This document shows positions 1 to 12,049 of a stretch of DNA of 64,000 bases, piece by piece. Below the pieces are notes generated by a model. The model was not told the origin of the DNA. It made no database searches and was given only the letters and a program-made list of their open reading frames with translations. A program made the position numbers and the translations under genes. The stretch's first letter is position 1, and every line of letters starts with the position of its first letter. The stretch covers positions 28,554,629 to 28,618,628 of the forward strand of contig CM073592.1 in assembly GCA_037074705.1 (NCBI GenBank), read 5' to 3'. The stretch comes from Zhengitettix transpicula. Lineage: Eukaryota; Arthropoda; Insecta; Orthoptera; Tetrigidae.

Positions 1-2268
1 ATTGGAGTTAAATTGGAGGCTATGACAACGTTGGTCAGGAATTTCTTCCAAACAAAAAAAAACTGAAATCCGTATTAACCCACAATTTTAATCAATTATG
101 CATTATAATAGTAATACTTGTACAGAGACAGTAAGCGTAGGAAATGTATTAACGGAAGACAACATTTAATTTTTCGCGTTAGAAGAGAGAGAAATCCACG
201 TTTCTGCGTCAGTTGGTGAAGACAGGAAGTTTAAATATAGCCACGACAAAGGCAATGAAGATGCCTAATAAGATAGACGGCTAACTTTACTTTAATGACT
301 TTGCTAGAGTGAGAGAGAGAGAGACAGTTTGCCAGCAACAGCTTCAAAATAGTCCACAAAGAGTGAAATTCCGCCAGTGGAATGAACAGGAAAGTTCAAG
401 AGAAACGCCTCATCCTTGAGCCGTCCTTGTCAACGTCTCCTCATCCCTAAATACTTTGCAGTTATTGATTTCCGGTTTACTGGTTTATCTGTATTTTAGA
501 AACAGAAGATGTTGAGTTATTTCAACATTTACGATTCTATACCACGCCGAGATTTTTTTTAAAATAATATAAATAATGGCAGATTTGTGTAAAGGTTAGA
601 AAAACATGAGAACTAATTGGTAGGAAAACACGGAATAGTCACGGCGGAATATTGGAACAATTTCAAGACCTTTTCTAATACTGCTCCAGTGGTCTAATTC
701 AACTAAAATATTCTACGGTCGTGGTCATCTAGCAAGAAGATCATGGACACACCCGAGCAATGTTACATCAATTCTTTACTGAGGAAGTCGTGTAATAAAA
801 ATATTATTTCACGTACAACACGATGATTATTCTCCAATACAATACAAGTACACATATGAATAATATATTATGTGTATAGGAAGTTAAGTCAAATTCAAGT
901 GTTCTTCGTCGAGATATTTTAAGTTTTCCAGATATTTTACGTCATGGAATACACGAGATTTACACTAAAAACAGCGCAGTGATTTCCTTAACTGTGTTTC
1001 CTAGTCATTTTCTCCGTTTCATTACCTTGTTCGTGAGACAGAATCTGTCTGATTTATCCCTTACGGCGAATGACTATTTCGTGTTTACGTCGTTGATAAG
1101 CGTCTTTCTGCAACTTTTAAGCGAACAACGAACAGGAATTTATAATTGAGTATTCCTTATTGGTAACCTCCGAGTGCGGCACCATCACTGCCAATGAAAA
1201 CAGCTCCATACGTCCCTAGTGCTAAATATTTCACCATGAAACTGAGTTTCTGCCAGCATCCATCATAAAAGGCCGCGACTGAGTGATTAAGCTTGCATCC
1301 TATTAATAGACCATGTAAACAACTTTCTGTAGTATCGTAAAACGCTTCATTATAGGAAGTAAAGCTCCCTAAAAATAAGGTACTTTTAAACTACCACGTT
1401 TACCAACTTGACACTTCCACAGAAATTAATAATTTCAAATATAATTAAAACATTGGTTAATATAAACGTTACGCTTGGAAGTTTGTACCTGTCAGGATTT
1501 TTTTAAATTCTATAATGGTAATTATAAGGGTAAGCATCCATTTTACAAAATAATATTCAGGAAATTATTTAACTTAAAATAGCACTAATTTTCTGAGTTG
1601 ATTCATCGACTTTGGTCGCATCTTCCGAGTGTCAGCATTGCTTAGACGTAAGGAATAAAATGCAAAGGCAACGATAAAAAATAAATCCTCAATTTTAATT
1701 TGTCCAGAAAAAGAAGAAACACGTCCCTTGTTCCTCCACAGGGCCAGGTGACTCCATTCTCTGCCTAATGAGGATTATTTTTATTCTGTTTTCCACACAG
1801 AACGGTGAGGTTGGTGATGACCTAAAAAGAGCGTGCCACTTTGTTAACAGTCATCAGTTTGAATTTTACAATTGGCCTTTGCTTAGGAGGAAATTAAAAG
1901 GTTATTATTGGACCGGACTGAAGAAGAAGTGGAACAATTGCTACTTGGTCAAAGATTAATTAGCCTCATTCAAAATATATAAACGGGCGATCAAAAGATC
2001 AAGACATTTCCTAATTTAATTTAATGTATAAAAAATAGTATAAATGTTTAATTTTAATTTGAAAATATTTAGGTAACCTTTATTATTAAATTTTAAGAAT
2101 TTTGAAAATTTCTGAGTTGAATTTAAATATTAAAATAGAAGAATAAGGAGAAATAGATACTTTAAAATATTGTACCACACAAAATTGTTGCCGTAGTGAC
2201 ACAAAAGCTTTATTGGAACTCGATGGAAGTACAAAACCGTAGTGAAACGTCGTTAGTGTTAAAATAAT
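1..2268. other. Non-coding sequence, nothing recognised
   Basis: AT-rich sequence with no supported gene. The only open frames are short (63 codons at 1768-1959), have no recognisable protein similarity and lack splice context. A GA-rich run lies near 311-325. It may be intergenic or intronic DNA upstream of the large gene that begins to be visible at 14469. Confidence 0.5.
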
Positions 2269-2277
2269 TTATTTTAA

Positions 2278-2429
2278 CCTCCTGTGGTGTAGTGGTCAGC
2301 GTGACTGCCACACATAACAGAGGTCTCGGGTTCTAATTCCGGTGTGCGTGAGGGAATCTCATGTCAAATCAGTTCCTTAACTAACCTGAGCAGTTGAAGC
2401 GACTGTAAATAAATCGATATATAAAAAAA
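2278..2429 (+). repeat. tRNA-derived SINE with target-site duplication
   Basis: The head looks like a tRNA gene: an A-box-like stretch (GTGTAGTGGTCAGCGTG) is followed about 30 bases later by a B-box-like stretch (GGGTTCTAATTCC). A tRNA-unrelated body follows and ends in an A-rich tail. The nine bases TTATTTTAA occur immediately before (2269-2277) and after (2430-2438) the element, as expected of a target-site duplication from LINE-driven insertion. The head cannot fold as a full tRNA, so it is not annotated as one. Confidence 0.75.
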
Positions 2430-2754
2430 TTATTTTAAAATGGTCGTCAATTTCTTTAATTTAATTTATTCTAACTTATTTTGATTACATTTATTAATAC
2501 CTTTAACCCCATAGCGTTTTAATCGGTCTAGAATAAAAAATAAGAATTTTTATAATTATATTAGTTTTTATTGTGGCCGAATCTTTCTCCATTTTTCCAT
2601 AAAATAATATGGAACATAAGTTTTGAAAATACATATTTTTATAGTTGAGAGTTATTAAAATCCATTTAGGTTCAACCCGTCAATGAATCACAGATACGAA
2701 TTAAAGCACACTCCCATTGTAACCTTCCATCTCTTCATTATTTCCGGGACTATA

Positions 2755-3500
2755 TTGTAAAGAATTATTTTTGTGGGACGGGCTTTTACGTTAAATCAAA
2801 ATAAATATTTGACCAATAAAGAAATTTTATATAAGTTTATTAAAGTTAAACATGAAAACTCTTATCTCAGGCACCTGTGGTTTTTACATAGAAGAGATCT
2901 GCTGCCCGTAGCAAATGCGTACTGCTATTCTGTGTTGTGTTGCCTGCTGTAGCTCTCGTACCGACGTACTGGCGTCGACTCAGGGGTTGATCACTGGCTA
3001 AGGCGTCGGCCTCCGGGATTGAATGCTGGCAAGCCGTGTGGTGCTATTCTGTGAACTCTTCACTAACAGATTGTGGCCCCTTTCTCACGACGATTCTGCC
3101 TCGAACTATATCAGAGACAACAACTTTACGGAGCCTCTCTTAATCACATCCACCAGCTTCGGTGAGCGCAGAACAACTGTCCAGTTTCCAAAAGCTTATC
3201 TCCGTCCCCTCCATTATATCCTCCCATTATTTTACTTTTTTCATTGTTAGAAAACTTCGTCGAAATGCCAGTTGACTGATTCTTCCATTGTCACAAGATT
3301 TATAGCACGCAGCTGCAATTCCGTAGTCAACAATGGCTAACTATTCTGTCATGTTGAGGCCAACAATCGAGACAGGACACGAAATTACTTGGATGGAAAT
3401 ATTTTTCTCCTCCACCCCCTACGCACGTGCACGGTTTCTAATTCTCAAGACCACAGCAAACAACACAAAGAAAAACTTAAACCTAAATACACGCGTTACA
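2755..3500 (+). repeat. Unclassified ~750-bp interspersed repeat, copy 1
   Basis: This stretch is nearly the same as 11050-11806 in the same orientation, with only scattered substitutions and small indels. The shared block contains a GC-richer core (around 2955-3025) and several short open frames that I take to be accidental. No transposase, reverse transcriptase, terminal inverted repeat or poly(A) tail is recognised, so the class is unknown. A related downstream fragment may continue near 3505-3600, which also resembles 4248-4370. Confidence 0.65.
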
Positions 3501-3504
3501 ATAT

Positions 3505-4370
3505 TTATTTCTCGATTCTATCTACTGCATTGACTTCTTCCATTCATCTATAGATATATACTGTACTTTTCCAGTGACATTCTAGCTCCACCACTCTTGC
3601 CATATTAAAAGCAGACTTTATTTATTTAAAATGTTGAAATTTTTCAATAGTCGTTTTTTGATTGAACATTTTTTTCGTATCAAACTAATGGTAAGTTTAA
3701 GTGGTCAACGTTAAAGTCATAACATCGATTTTCTATATTAATTTTTTTTTCTGAATTACTGAGGTACCTAATATTCATAAATAAATTGTTGAAAAACATT
3801 TCTAAATTATGTTTCATGATTATGATAAAATAATTCCTGCTTAAGGGCAGGTAATGTCTCGGATCTATTCTAATTCTGACGCGAATAAAAGCATTAGTTG
3901 TGCAAATAAACAATCCTCGAAATAAACTGTACATAAACAAACAAAGAAACCGCCGTAACAGATGGAGCACATGGGTTGCAGAACGAGGGATCCAAGGACT
4001 GGTTGGTTATATGTGGAGTTGGGTGGCTTCTTGCGTGGGTTTGAGACACGCTGGCGTCATATCAAATGCCCAGACGTGGAGGGACGTCACGTGGATGTTA
4101 CGCCGCTGACAAGGACGTCATATTTTCAGAAACTCCGCTCAAAGTCTTCAAGTGCATGCAAGGATTCAAAAACGGAATCACGGATATGAATTGCAAGCAC
4201 ACTTCTGCTGGTGACCTTTCATCTTATCATTTTTCCCGGAACCATCTTTATTTCTGGGTCCTATCTACAGCATTGACTTTCACTTTATGCTTTCTTCTTC
4301 CCGTTATCCATAGATATATACTGCCCGCTGCATTTACAATTTAGCTCCACTACCCCTGTCTCTTTCAAGC
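3505..4370 (+). repeat. Region with two related repeat fragments
   Basis: The stretches 3505-3600 and 4248-4370 share a recognisable order of words (TATCTAC.GCATTGACTT, then TATAGATATATACTG, then TAGCTCCAC), so they look like diverged copies of one repeat end. The DNA between them, 3600-4240, shows overlapping short open frames in several phases but nothing recognisable. I see no gene here. Confidence 0.4.
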
Positions 4371-6130
4371 CAGAAATGAAATGTTGAGATTTTTTAAAAT
4401 TATAATTACTCAGTAAAGCGGTGATGGAGGACACGTTGTAGTTTCCCTGTCTACCGAGGAGCGTTAATGTTCGTGGAAGGATAAGGAACTAGCACCGCAG
4501 AATGTTTTCTTAGAAAAAAAATAGAGTTTTAGTAAGGCACTTACGTTCGTTTCTTCTCGTTACTGCATCGTGTTAAGGTGGAGCAAATACAGTCCTAGAC
4601 TCTTCAGCAGGAATAAAATGGGTTAATTAGAGTTCGCGGACGGGAAAAGTTGAAGGTTGACAGTAGAGAAAAGTTAGATGAGAGAATTTAGAGAATCTGG
4701 ATGTCAATGGAGTAGGAACTTAGTATTGACAGTTGAGATAAGAAAGAAGTTATTGGGGAAATGTAACCTGGATCACATGAGATAGTTGAAAGTTAAAAGT
4801 TACCATAGTGTTCCTAGATGGTCTTTGAGGACAGATTAAAAGCTCTGCTTTGTCCAAAGGTTTTTGTTTACCACTGACAATGCAGTTTCTTTCATCGTTA
4901 CGTTAATGCCGATTATCACGTTCAATTCGCCTTACACTTTATCTACAATTCCCATTACTTGTTAAGTAGACTTAGAATCACGCCAAAAAATATCGTTTTA
5001 AAGGTCCGGAAACCGTCGTCGATTTTTAACGACAAGCGAAGAATCGACGTCGTGTCCACGCCAATTTTTGGACCAGAGTCCTCAGTCTGTTTCGACACTG
5101 GAGACTTCTCTTCGATTTTAAAATGGTTCCGACTTTAAGGTTTCAGGGTACGTTTACGTCCATTAGAATATCGTCACAGAATTATACTGCGTGGTAGAAC
5201 TCACGACTTTGATCCTGGAAGGTCTTTTACAGTTTATGTTCGTTTCGATCCAAGATAAGGATTTTTTTTTGTGCGGGGGCTTAAACTTAAAAAAATTATA
5301 TTACAGAGCTGTATCGATTGTTATTCACCCATAAATGAGATTGTCGACCCAACACCCAGTACATGTTCTTAGTTCAACGACGGTCAATCTAAAGACACTT
5401 TAGTCACTTTTTTCGTCAACTCCCGGTGGTCTTTTCCAGATGCAGTAGAGTCTCGACTTGTCGGTTCGTGACTACCGAGCCTATTTATAAAAATAATTAT
5501 CCATATTAAAATAATTAATACTGCAATTTTCTTTATGGCTGTGGTCCTAACGGGCGCGTGCTAGAATCATCCTATGAAAGACGTGAGAAGCAAAAGGAGA
5601 GACAGAAAAAACAACATCGCAAAATCCAACTTCTAAATTCCAAAAAGCATAAATTCAAATATAATAATCCCCTGGAAAACATCCTCCGTAACTTAAAACG
5701 AAAATACCCCACCTTGCTAAAAACATCCCATCCCAGATCAGCAGAAAATCGAAGCTTAAAATGAAAAGTACCATTTGGATTTACTTTTCCCATTAAAAAT
5801 CAATAACGAATGTGAAAAACACAAGCCTCGTAGTCAGAAAATTTATTATAAAATATTAAAAAATGTATTTTAACAAACAAAACGTTTAATTTTCTTCCGA
5901 CCATATTTAAAATTTTTTGCTTATTTAATTTTTCATATTATAAAGATAATAAAATTATAAATTATAAGGAATTTAACTGAAAATATACACCTGAAGAGAG
6001 TCAAATTAAACGTTGTGTTTGATAAATTTGGAATGTTTTAAATTATATATTAAATTTTCCGACTAATGTTTTTCACATTTATTTGGAAAGATGTCAGATT
6101 AATAAAAGTGAAAATAATTTTTTTAAAAAA
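4371..6130. other. Non-coding sequence, nothing recognised
   Basis: No supported gene or named element. The part at about 4990-5480 is richer in GC than its flanks and does not resemble the neighbouring AT-rich DNA; it may be an old transposon fragment but has no long open frame. A 68-codon lysine-rich frame at 5558-5764 is open on both strands and shows no similarity I recognise. Confidence 0.4.
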
Positions 6131-6139
6131 TAATAAATA

Positions 6140-6835
6140 AGCTCATGGAAGAATATAAAAAATGGGGACTGAACATAAATTTACAGAAGACGGAATACAC
6201 GTGTTTAGGAAAAGATGTAGAAGACTTAACACTCGAAACAGGAAAAATAAAAAAAATGTGAATTTTTTAAATTCTTGGGGTCAATAATTACAAATGTAGG
6301 AACAAGTGAAAGAGATGTACAAACTAAAACTGCAATGGCAAATAATGCTACCAAGATTTTACACGGAATAATTTGGAATAAAAATTTAACGAAGGAAACA
6401 AAAATCAAAATTTATAAGAGCATAAATACAGAACATTCTATGTTATGGAAGCGAAACTTGGCCCCTGATTGAATTACAAAAGAACAAAATTAGAACAGTA
6501 GAATTAGATTACCTGAGGAGAAGTCTTCAAAAAACAAAACAGGATCAAATTAGAAATGGAAAGAAATGAACGTAACCACGTCTGTCGTTAAAAGGATTGA
6601 AAATCAAACCCTTAAATGGTATGGTCACGTACAAAGAATGGAAGATGGCCGAAAGAAATATACCAAAGGTCACCTCCTGGGAAATATAAACGGGGCAGAC
6701 CCAGATTGAAGAGGAAAACCCATGTGAAAACCATTATGGAGGATAGGAATTTGGAAGAGGCAGATTGGAACGACGGACAGAAATGGAAATTAAAGACGGC
6801 AAACCTATAAAAGGGGGAAAAGCCGAAGAAGAAGA
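6140..6835 (+). pseudogene. RTE-like LINE remnant, C-terminal part of reverse transcriptase
   Basis: Broken reading frames give pieces typical of the 3' part of RTE-type (craniofacial-development-protein-2-like) LINE reverse transcriptases. First comes GLNINLQKTEYTCLG, then FKFLGSIITNVGTSERDVQ near 6267-6325, then KWYGHVQRMEDGRKK in another phase near 6616-6660. The end is an arginine- and lysine-rich part with PPGKYKRGRPRLKRK followed by an acidic/lysine tract. Stops and frameshifts separate the pieces, so the copy is dead. Orientation is plus. Confidence 0.75.
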
Positions 6836-8258
6836 AAATAAAAAAATTCTACGCCAATCACAAATAATTTTAAATATAATTAGAATGTCTGCGCCCTTCA
6901 GTTCCCCATCAAAATAATAATAAAGGAACCTCCATCCCAAATCGCATACTGAAGAGGACCTCCACCTCACCCCTTGTGTATCGAACGTCAAGTGCGGAAT
7001 AATAAACTGCTGACGATTTTTTAAATTTTTAAGTATGAAATAAACTTAGACATGATAAGCACAGTATTTTTATTTTTCAAATTCCTTTTACTGTAATAAA
7101 TTTTTAAAACGAACAGTACTTAAATATTTATTAAGATGCTGTGAAATGAGAATAAGAGCGAGTTTTTGTTCATTAAATAAATATTTATGGAACTGTAATA
7201 CCAGTATTTTTGTTTTCCGGTCTGCCGTTCCGCCATATTCCTATGATAGTCTTAGACTCTGTCAGCAACAATATGCTGTAGGACCTTGGTAAACACAGCA
7301 AGGTAAAATGAGACAAGAAATCGTAAGGGCATATGAAAAAACTGCGACAAAAATGAGAAAAGCAGTGAAATTACGGGCACTTTGGATTTGTAAATGCGGA
7401 AGGTGCAGTGGATGGTAAAAGGTATAGGGGAAGATGATGAGTACTCTAGGGAAATTATCGATGGTAGTTATTGTGAGGAAGCGGTTGAAGATGTTTCTGA
7501 AGTTTAGGAATCGATTTCTGGTTCTCGTTGTGGCGGTTTAACGAACTGATAATTTAATTAAGGAGCGATAAGTAAGCAAGATGGTCATGTTCTGTAAATA
7601 GAAGCACTCATCGCACCCTGTAACGTATTCTCTTGAGGAAAACTGACGTAAATGAGGCACTTTAAACTGCGTAAGAAAGGGGACGAAGCCATACTTGACC
7701 ACATGCGTGTGTACGTTGGAGCGTCTTGGTTGGCTGCATGATAATAAAGTGGCGATGTGAGGATTTCAGGTGGCCATCTGACGCTTAAATGCGCATGTTC
7801 TTTGAGCCATATTTCTCCTGGCGTGCTATGTATATCCTGGCAGAGACCCAGATGGCCCGCTGCCTACCATAGAAAATCGCGCTCGCAGCGCCACAGTCCA
7901 GGTAGACGTCTCCACGTAACATTGACCTACAGATAACCCTAGCAATAAGCTTAGTCTTCCGTATTACACTACTCAACCCCCCCCCCCCAAATATCTATGA
8001 ATTTCTTTGTTCTTTACCGTTTTTAAAGAGACAAGAGCGTCATATGTAAAGGGGTCGTAAAAGTAATCTCTGCTTTTGGTCGCGAATTTTTTTTCTTACT
8101 TCTCCAATAACAAAGCAAACTTTGCAATATGAGTTACTTGTCATCGTGACGACGTCTTTTTTTTCCAAATGCTGATAAGAATAACGTGGGTCTGTATATT
8201 TAACATTACGCGTCATTTAATTATTGCCGTCGACTTTCTGTAGTGTTGTTCGGTAAAC
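6836..8258. other. Non-coding sequence, nothing recognised
   Basis: No supported gene. A run of about ten C residues lies at 7978-7988. The rest is unremarkable AT-rich DNA with short accidental open frames. Confidence 0.4.
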
Positions 8259-8260
8259 TA

Positions 8261-9532
8261 CAGAGTGGCCCGAAAAAATGTATCCACTGGTTAACCGTCC
8301 ATAACTTGCAAACTAATTGACGGAGTTGTCTCATTTATGGTGAAAGTGTAGCTCTTCAAGTCCAACTTAAAGATATCACTGTAGGTGTTCGAAATGGTCA
8401 CCATTAAAATCCGCACACAAACGATGTCGCCGAACTGCAGCACGAACTACTGACTGCAACGTGTTCAGTTGGATATTTGCACATTAAAGTACGATGGATT
8501 CTCCAAGTTCATCCAATGTGCGTGGCTTTTGTCGATAAACAACGTCCTTTAGTGTTCCGTCCAGAGTCCAGAGGGAACGTGGTGGATACCCTACAGCACC
8601 TCTACGGCCTATCCATCTTCCTGGTAGATTTTCGTCGAGATAAGCCCTAACACGATTGTGGTAGTGGGCTGGGGCACCATCTTGTTGAAAGTAAAATCTT
8701 TCGTCTCCATACAAGTCTTGGATGGCAGGTAAAAGAGATGTTTGAAGCTTCTGAAGGTACAACTCACCGTACCGTCAAAGAAGAATGGCCCCGGTAAGAC
8801 AACCCACACCACACATTTACTCCTGGCTTTGTCTACATGGACGTTTGGATTTTCGGCGGCCCAGTAGATGCAATTGTGGCGATTTACTGTACAATTGAGT
8901 TTGAACTGTGCCTCATCAGACCACACTATCATCTCCGCAAGCTCTTCATCGTTGCGCACCATGTTATTAAACCACTCGCTGTACTCCATCTGAATCGTCC
9001 TCGTTCATTGAGTGCACCAATCTTGGGATGTAGCACTTCCACTTTGCTGAACACTTGAGCGACTTATTCCAGTTTCACGGACACACAGACTTCTGTGGTG
9101 AGCGGGTGAATTGTAACACAAGATGGGACTTGTTACTGTTACGTGTACATCTTTAACACAGCATTCGGCTTCAAATTTGTCTCGAATGCGACGAGTCGTC
9201 AAACGTGTCGGTGGCTCTGTTTGATACACATTTCGCCATTGCCGTTGAACCTCATTAATGTTTTCGTACTTAAAATACCACTTTAAAACAGACTTCCTTT
9301 CATCAAATGTAAGCCTTACGCCAGCCATGTTTACTCGAGTAACAGGTACAACTAACAATAAAACACTAACTACCTGCCGACTGTACTCTGACAAAAAAAA
9401 ACGCAATGCAACGTTTGTTTGGCGATTGGCGGAACTACAAACTATTACACTACCAAAAATGAGACAACTTCGTCAATAAGTTTGCAAGTTATGGACTGTT
9501 AACCAGAGGATACATTTTTTTGGGCCCCTCTG
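8261..9532 (-). mobile_element. Tc1/mariner-superfamily DNA transposon, complete ends, dead transposase
   Basis: The element is 1,272 bp and flanked by TA on both sides (8259-8260 and 9533-9534), the target duplication typical of this superfamily. Its ends are inverted repeats of about 80-90 bp: left from 8261 (CAGAGTGGCCCGAAAAAATG) and right ending at 9532, whose reverse complement starts CAGAGGGGCCCAAAAAAATG; both continue through a matching stretch containing CCATAACTTGCAAACT and GTTGTCTCATTT. The interior carries a broken transposase frame on the minus strand. Clear ends and a decayed gene indicate a non-autonomous fossil copy that a related transposase might still move. Confidence 0.9.
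8376..9328 (-). pseudogene. Transposase pseudogene (Tc1/mariner superfamily, DDE type)
   Basis: The frame starts at an ATG at 9328 with MAGVRLTFDERKSVLKWYFK, a helix-turn-helix N-terminus common in arthropod elements of this kind. Further pieces follow in different phases. IVWSDEAQFKLN carries a plausible first catalytic aspartate, and FYFQQDGAPAHYHNRV carries the second. The third acidic site is normally in a PDLTPLDFFLWG-like motif; here it is collapsed to PPRSLWTLDGTLKDV, so several residues are missing. An in-frame stop lies after ESIVL (near 8484), and the frame would end EHLQ-stop at 8376-8378. At least two frameshifts and one stop show it is inactive. Confidence 0.85.
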
Positions 9533-9534
9533 TA

Positions 9535-10483
9535 TTTATATACTGACTATCTTTTAATGAAACATTCATCCCAGGGGAGACTGTGTACCTAGATGATGAA
9601 TGTAGACTTTGATTAGCATGACCACTGTTTAAAGGCACTCATGTAGCAGTGAAAAACGTCTAAACGAAAAATAAAATTGTCGCGGGTTGCGTAATATTTA
9701 TTATGCATCATGATCTATTATGGTCATATTTTTGCGTGATACACAAACACCTTGAATGAATGGATATTTAGGATGAAATTTCTATTACTTGGAACTCGCG
9801 CATTGGTTTATTGAGATTAAGTTAATAAACACGTTCAGCAACCTTTAAGTATGGGGGGGGGGGGCGGGGGGAATCTTATACGAATGTACATTGCGTGTGG
9901 AGTAATAACCAGTGTCTACTACAAGAAAAAGGCGTCACTGGTTCAACCGATTGATTGATTGGGGGAAGTTACGTCAGGCATGTGGAAGAGTGAATAGGAA
10001 AGTAAAGGTAGTCGAGATACGGCACTTCCGCAAAAGTCGATTAAGAAGCCAATGAAGATGTAAGGTGATTTATTAAGCAAAGTGAGAGGCGAAGTAGCTG
10101 GTGAATCAAAATGTCTCCGCCGCGCCGCTAATTATGAAAAATCTGTTGGTTAAGCTCCGTCGGCTGACTCATCCCTTCCAAGTAAGTCCATCAAGACGAC
10201 CACCGCCCCCGGATCTTGTCAGCGAATTCCGGAAGTCGCCTTCCTGTTGCACGTCCTGTGTGGTTGTTGCTAACTTGCGCTAGTAATTACTGCGCTATAA
10301 AACCGAATGTCATTAACACATATGACATGAAGGATAAGACTTACTCCATGAAGTTTCCATAATAGAATATTTCAATAATAGTAATAGTCTTGTTGCTTCA
10401 AGATGACAAAAGTATATTCATGGTTTCAGGGCAATATGAGGAATCCAGTCTAACCTGCAAGGCAGAATGATTCTCAGATTTTT
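9535..10483. other. Non-coding sequence, nothing recognised
   Basis: No supported gene. A G-rich run lies at 9854-9870. A GC-richer stretch at about 10101-10280 contains CAAGTAAGT, which could be a splice donor. It is a conceivable but unproven upstream exon of the large gene seen from 14469; no phase or protein evidence supports that. Confidence 0.35.
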
Positions 10484-10606
10484 GTTTAGTAATAGGCTAC
10501 ATGAGGCTCGTCTGCGTGTGTCGCCTCTCTTTAATAGCATAAGGAGGAATCGAAAGCGTGGTTCGGAAGGGACAAGAAGGCTACGTGTTAACTGGTCGCC
10601 TCGCAT
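10484..10606 (-). repeat. Degenerate copy of the polyA-tailed ~540-bp retroposon (3' end)
   Basis: Recognisable but much diverged from the family seen at 30171-30708 and 39810-40348. It keeps the order TAGGCTACATGAGG, CTTTAATAGCATA, GGAAGG and GTTAACT of the element's 3' end on the minus strand. It is the oldest-looking copy in the window. Confidence 0.7.
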
Positions 10607-10672
10607 GGCTGCGACAGGAAATTACTGTGATATCAGCGCTTACAACGGATGAAATATGTTCCATAGTCCACA

Positions 10673-10688
10673 CACACACACACACACA
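10673..10688. repeat. (CA)n microsatellite
   Basis: Short uninterrupted run of about eight CA units. Confidence 0.9.
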
Positions 10689-11049
10689 GGTGTTCGTTTC
10701 GTGAAAGTTTACGCCAAATTTCGAAAGTTTGTTTTGACTGAGACAGGTGAATGAACATCCTCAACAACGAGACTTATTTGTTTGTTGGCGCCGAGTTTGT
10801 TTTCTTCACACGGCTATTTCCTGAAACACGACGTGCAGTCGAGGGTCTTTGTCCGGAGGCTTGTTAATTCCTTATACACGCTGCACAGGCCCTAATATTA
10901 ATATATATATTAGATGATATAATAGCCAAACTAGCGATATTGATGTTTTCATATATTTCTATACAACTCAAGTTAGCCTTTCGAAATGAATTAAGAACAA
11001 TGAACCTTGACAGGTAGACAAACACCAGTTGTCAAGGTTATGATGTTTA

Positions 11050-11806
11050 CTGTAAAGTATTATTTTTGTGTGGGCTGGGTTTTTACGTTAAATCAAAATA
11101 AATATTTGACCAATAAAGAAATTTTATATAAGTTTATTAAAGTTAAACATGAAAACTCTTATCTCAGGCACCACATAGAAGAGATCTGCTGCCAGTACCA
11201 AATGCGTACTGCTATTCTGTGTTGTGTTGCCTGCTGTAGCTCTCGTACCGACGTACTGGCGTCGACTCAGGGGTTGACCACTGGCTAAGGCGTCGGCCTC
11301 TGGGATTGAATGCTGGCAAGCCGTCGTACTAAATTGTGTGGTGCTATTCTGTGAACTCTTCACTAACAAATTATGGCTCCTTTCTCACGATGATTCTGCC
11401 TCGAACTATATCAGAGACAACAACTTTACGGAGCCTCTCTTAATCACATCCACCAGCTTCGGTGAGCGCAGAACAACTGTCCAGTTTCAAAAGCTTATCT
11501 CCGTCCCCTCCATTATATCCTCCCATTCTTTTACTTGTTTTTATTGTTAGAAAACTTCGTCGAAATGCCAGTTGACTAATTCTTCCATTGTCACAAGATT
11601 TATAGCACGCAGCTGCAGTTCCGTAGTCAATAATGGCTAACTATTCTGTCACGTTGAGGCCAACAATCGAGACAGGACACGAAATTACTTGGATGGAAAT
11701 ATTTATCTCCTCCACCCCCACGCACGTGCACGGTTTCGAATTCTCACGGCCACAGCAAACAACACTTCCGAGACAAAGAAAAACTTAAACCTAAAATCAC
11801 ACGTTA
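11050..11806 (+). repeat. Unclassified ~750-bp interspersed repeat, copy 2
   Basis: Closely matches 2755-3500 in the same orientation, starting near TGTAAAGTATTATTTTTGTG and ending near ACACGTTAC. This copy has a short insertion near 11320-11335 relative to copy 1, and copy 1 has an extra TGGTTTTT near 2877. No coding capacity is recognised. Two copies about 8.3 kb apart may reflect independent insertion or a local duplication. Confidence 0.65.
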
Positions 11807-12049
11807 CATTACGTTCATTGAATCATCGTACGTTTTTCCTCTCTGACGTTTCCACTTCGCTGGAATTCACGGATTTTCAAAGAGTAAACTACTTTCTTGA
11901 GTTTTTCTCCTTGTACAATTCGGTAGTTTCCTTTTGTTTCTCAGCGCAAAATTTATGGGGTGAAACAATCTTGTAGACAGGGCTATATTACTTTCTACCT
12001 CTAAGTTCCATCAACACAACTTAAATATTGTCCGAAACATTTTAATCTC

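Noticed and set aside
2278..2360. Possible tRNA gene
   Set aside because: A and B boxes are present but acceptor and anticodon stems do not form, and the unit has a SINE body, A-rich tail and target-site duplication.
5558..5793. Lysine/arginine-rich plus-strand frame and its minus-strand partner
   Set aside because: Low-complexity composition and open on both strands; no similarity or exon signals.
9854..9870. G-run (and the C-run at 7978-7988) as possible G-quadruplex regulatory sites
   Set aside because: Single homopolymer runs without a neighbouring gene or promoter; no reason to assign function.
10101..10283. Candidate upstream exon of the large gene with a CAAGTAAGT donor
   Set aside because: A stop follows its ATG after few codons in the likely frame and the phase cannot be shown to match the exon at 14469.
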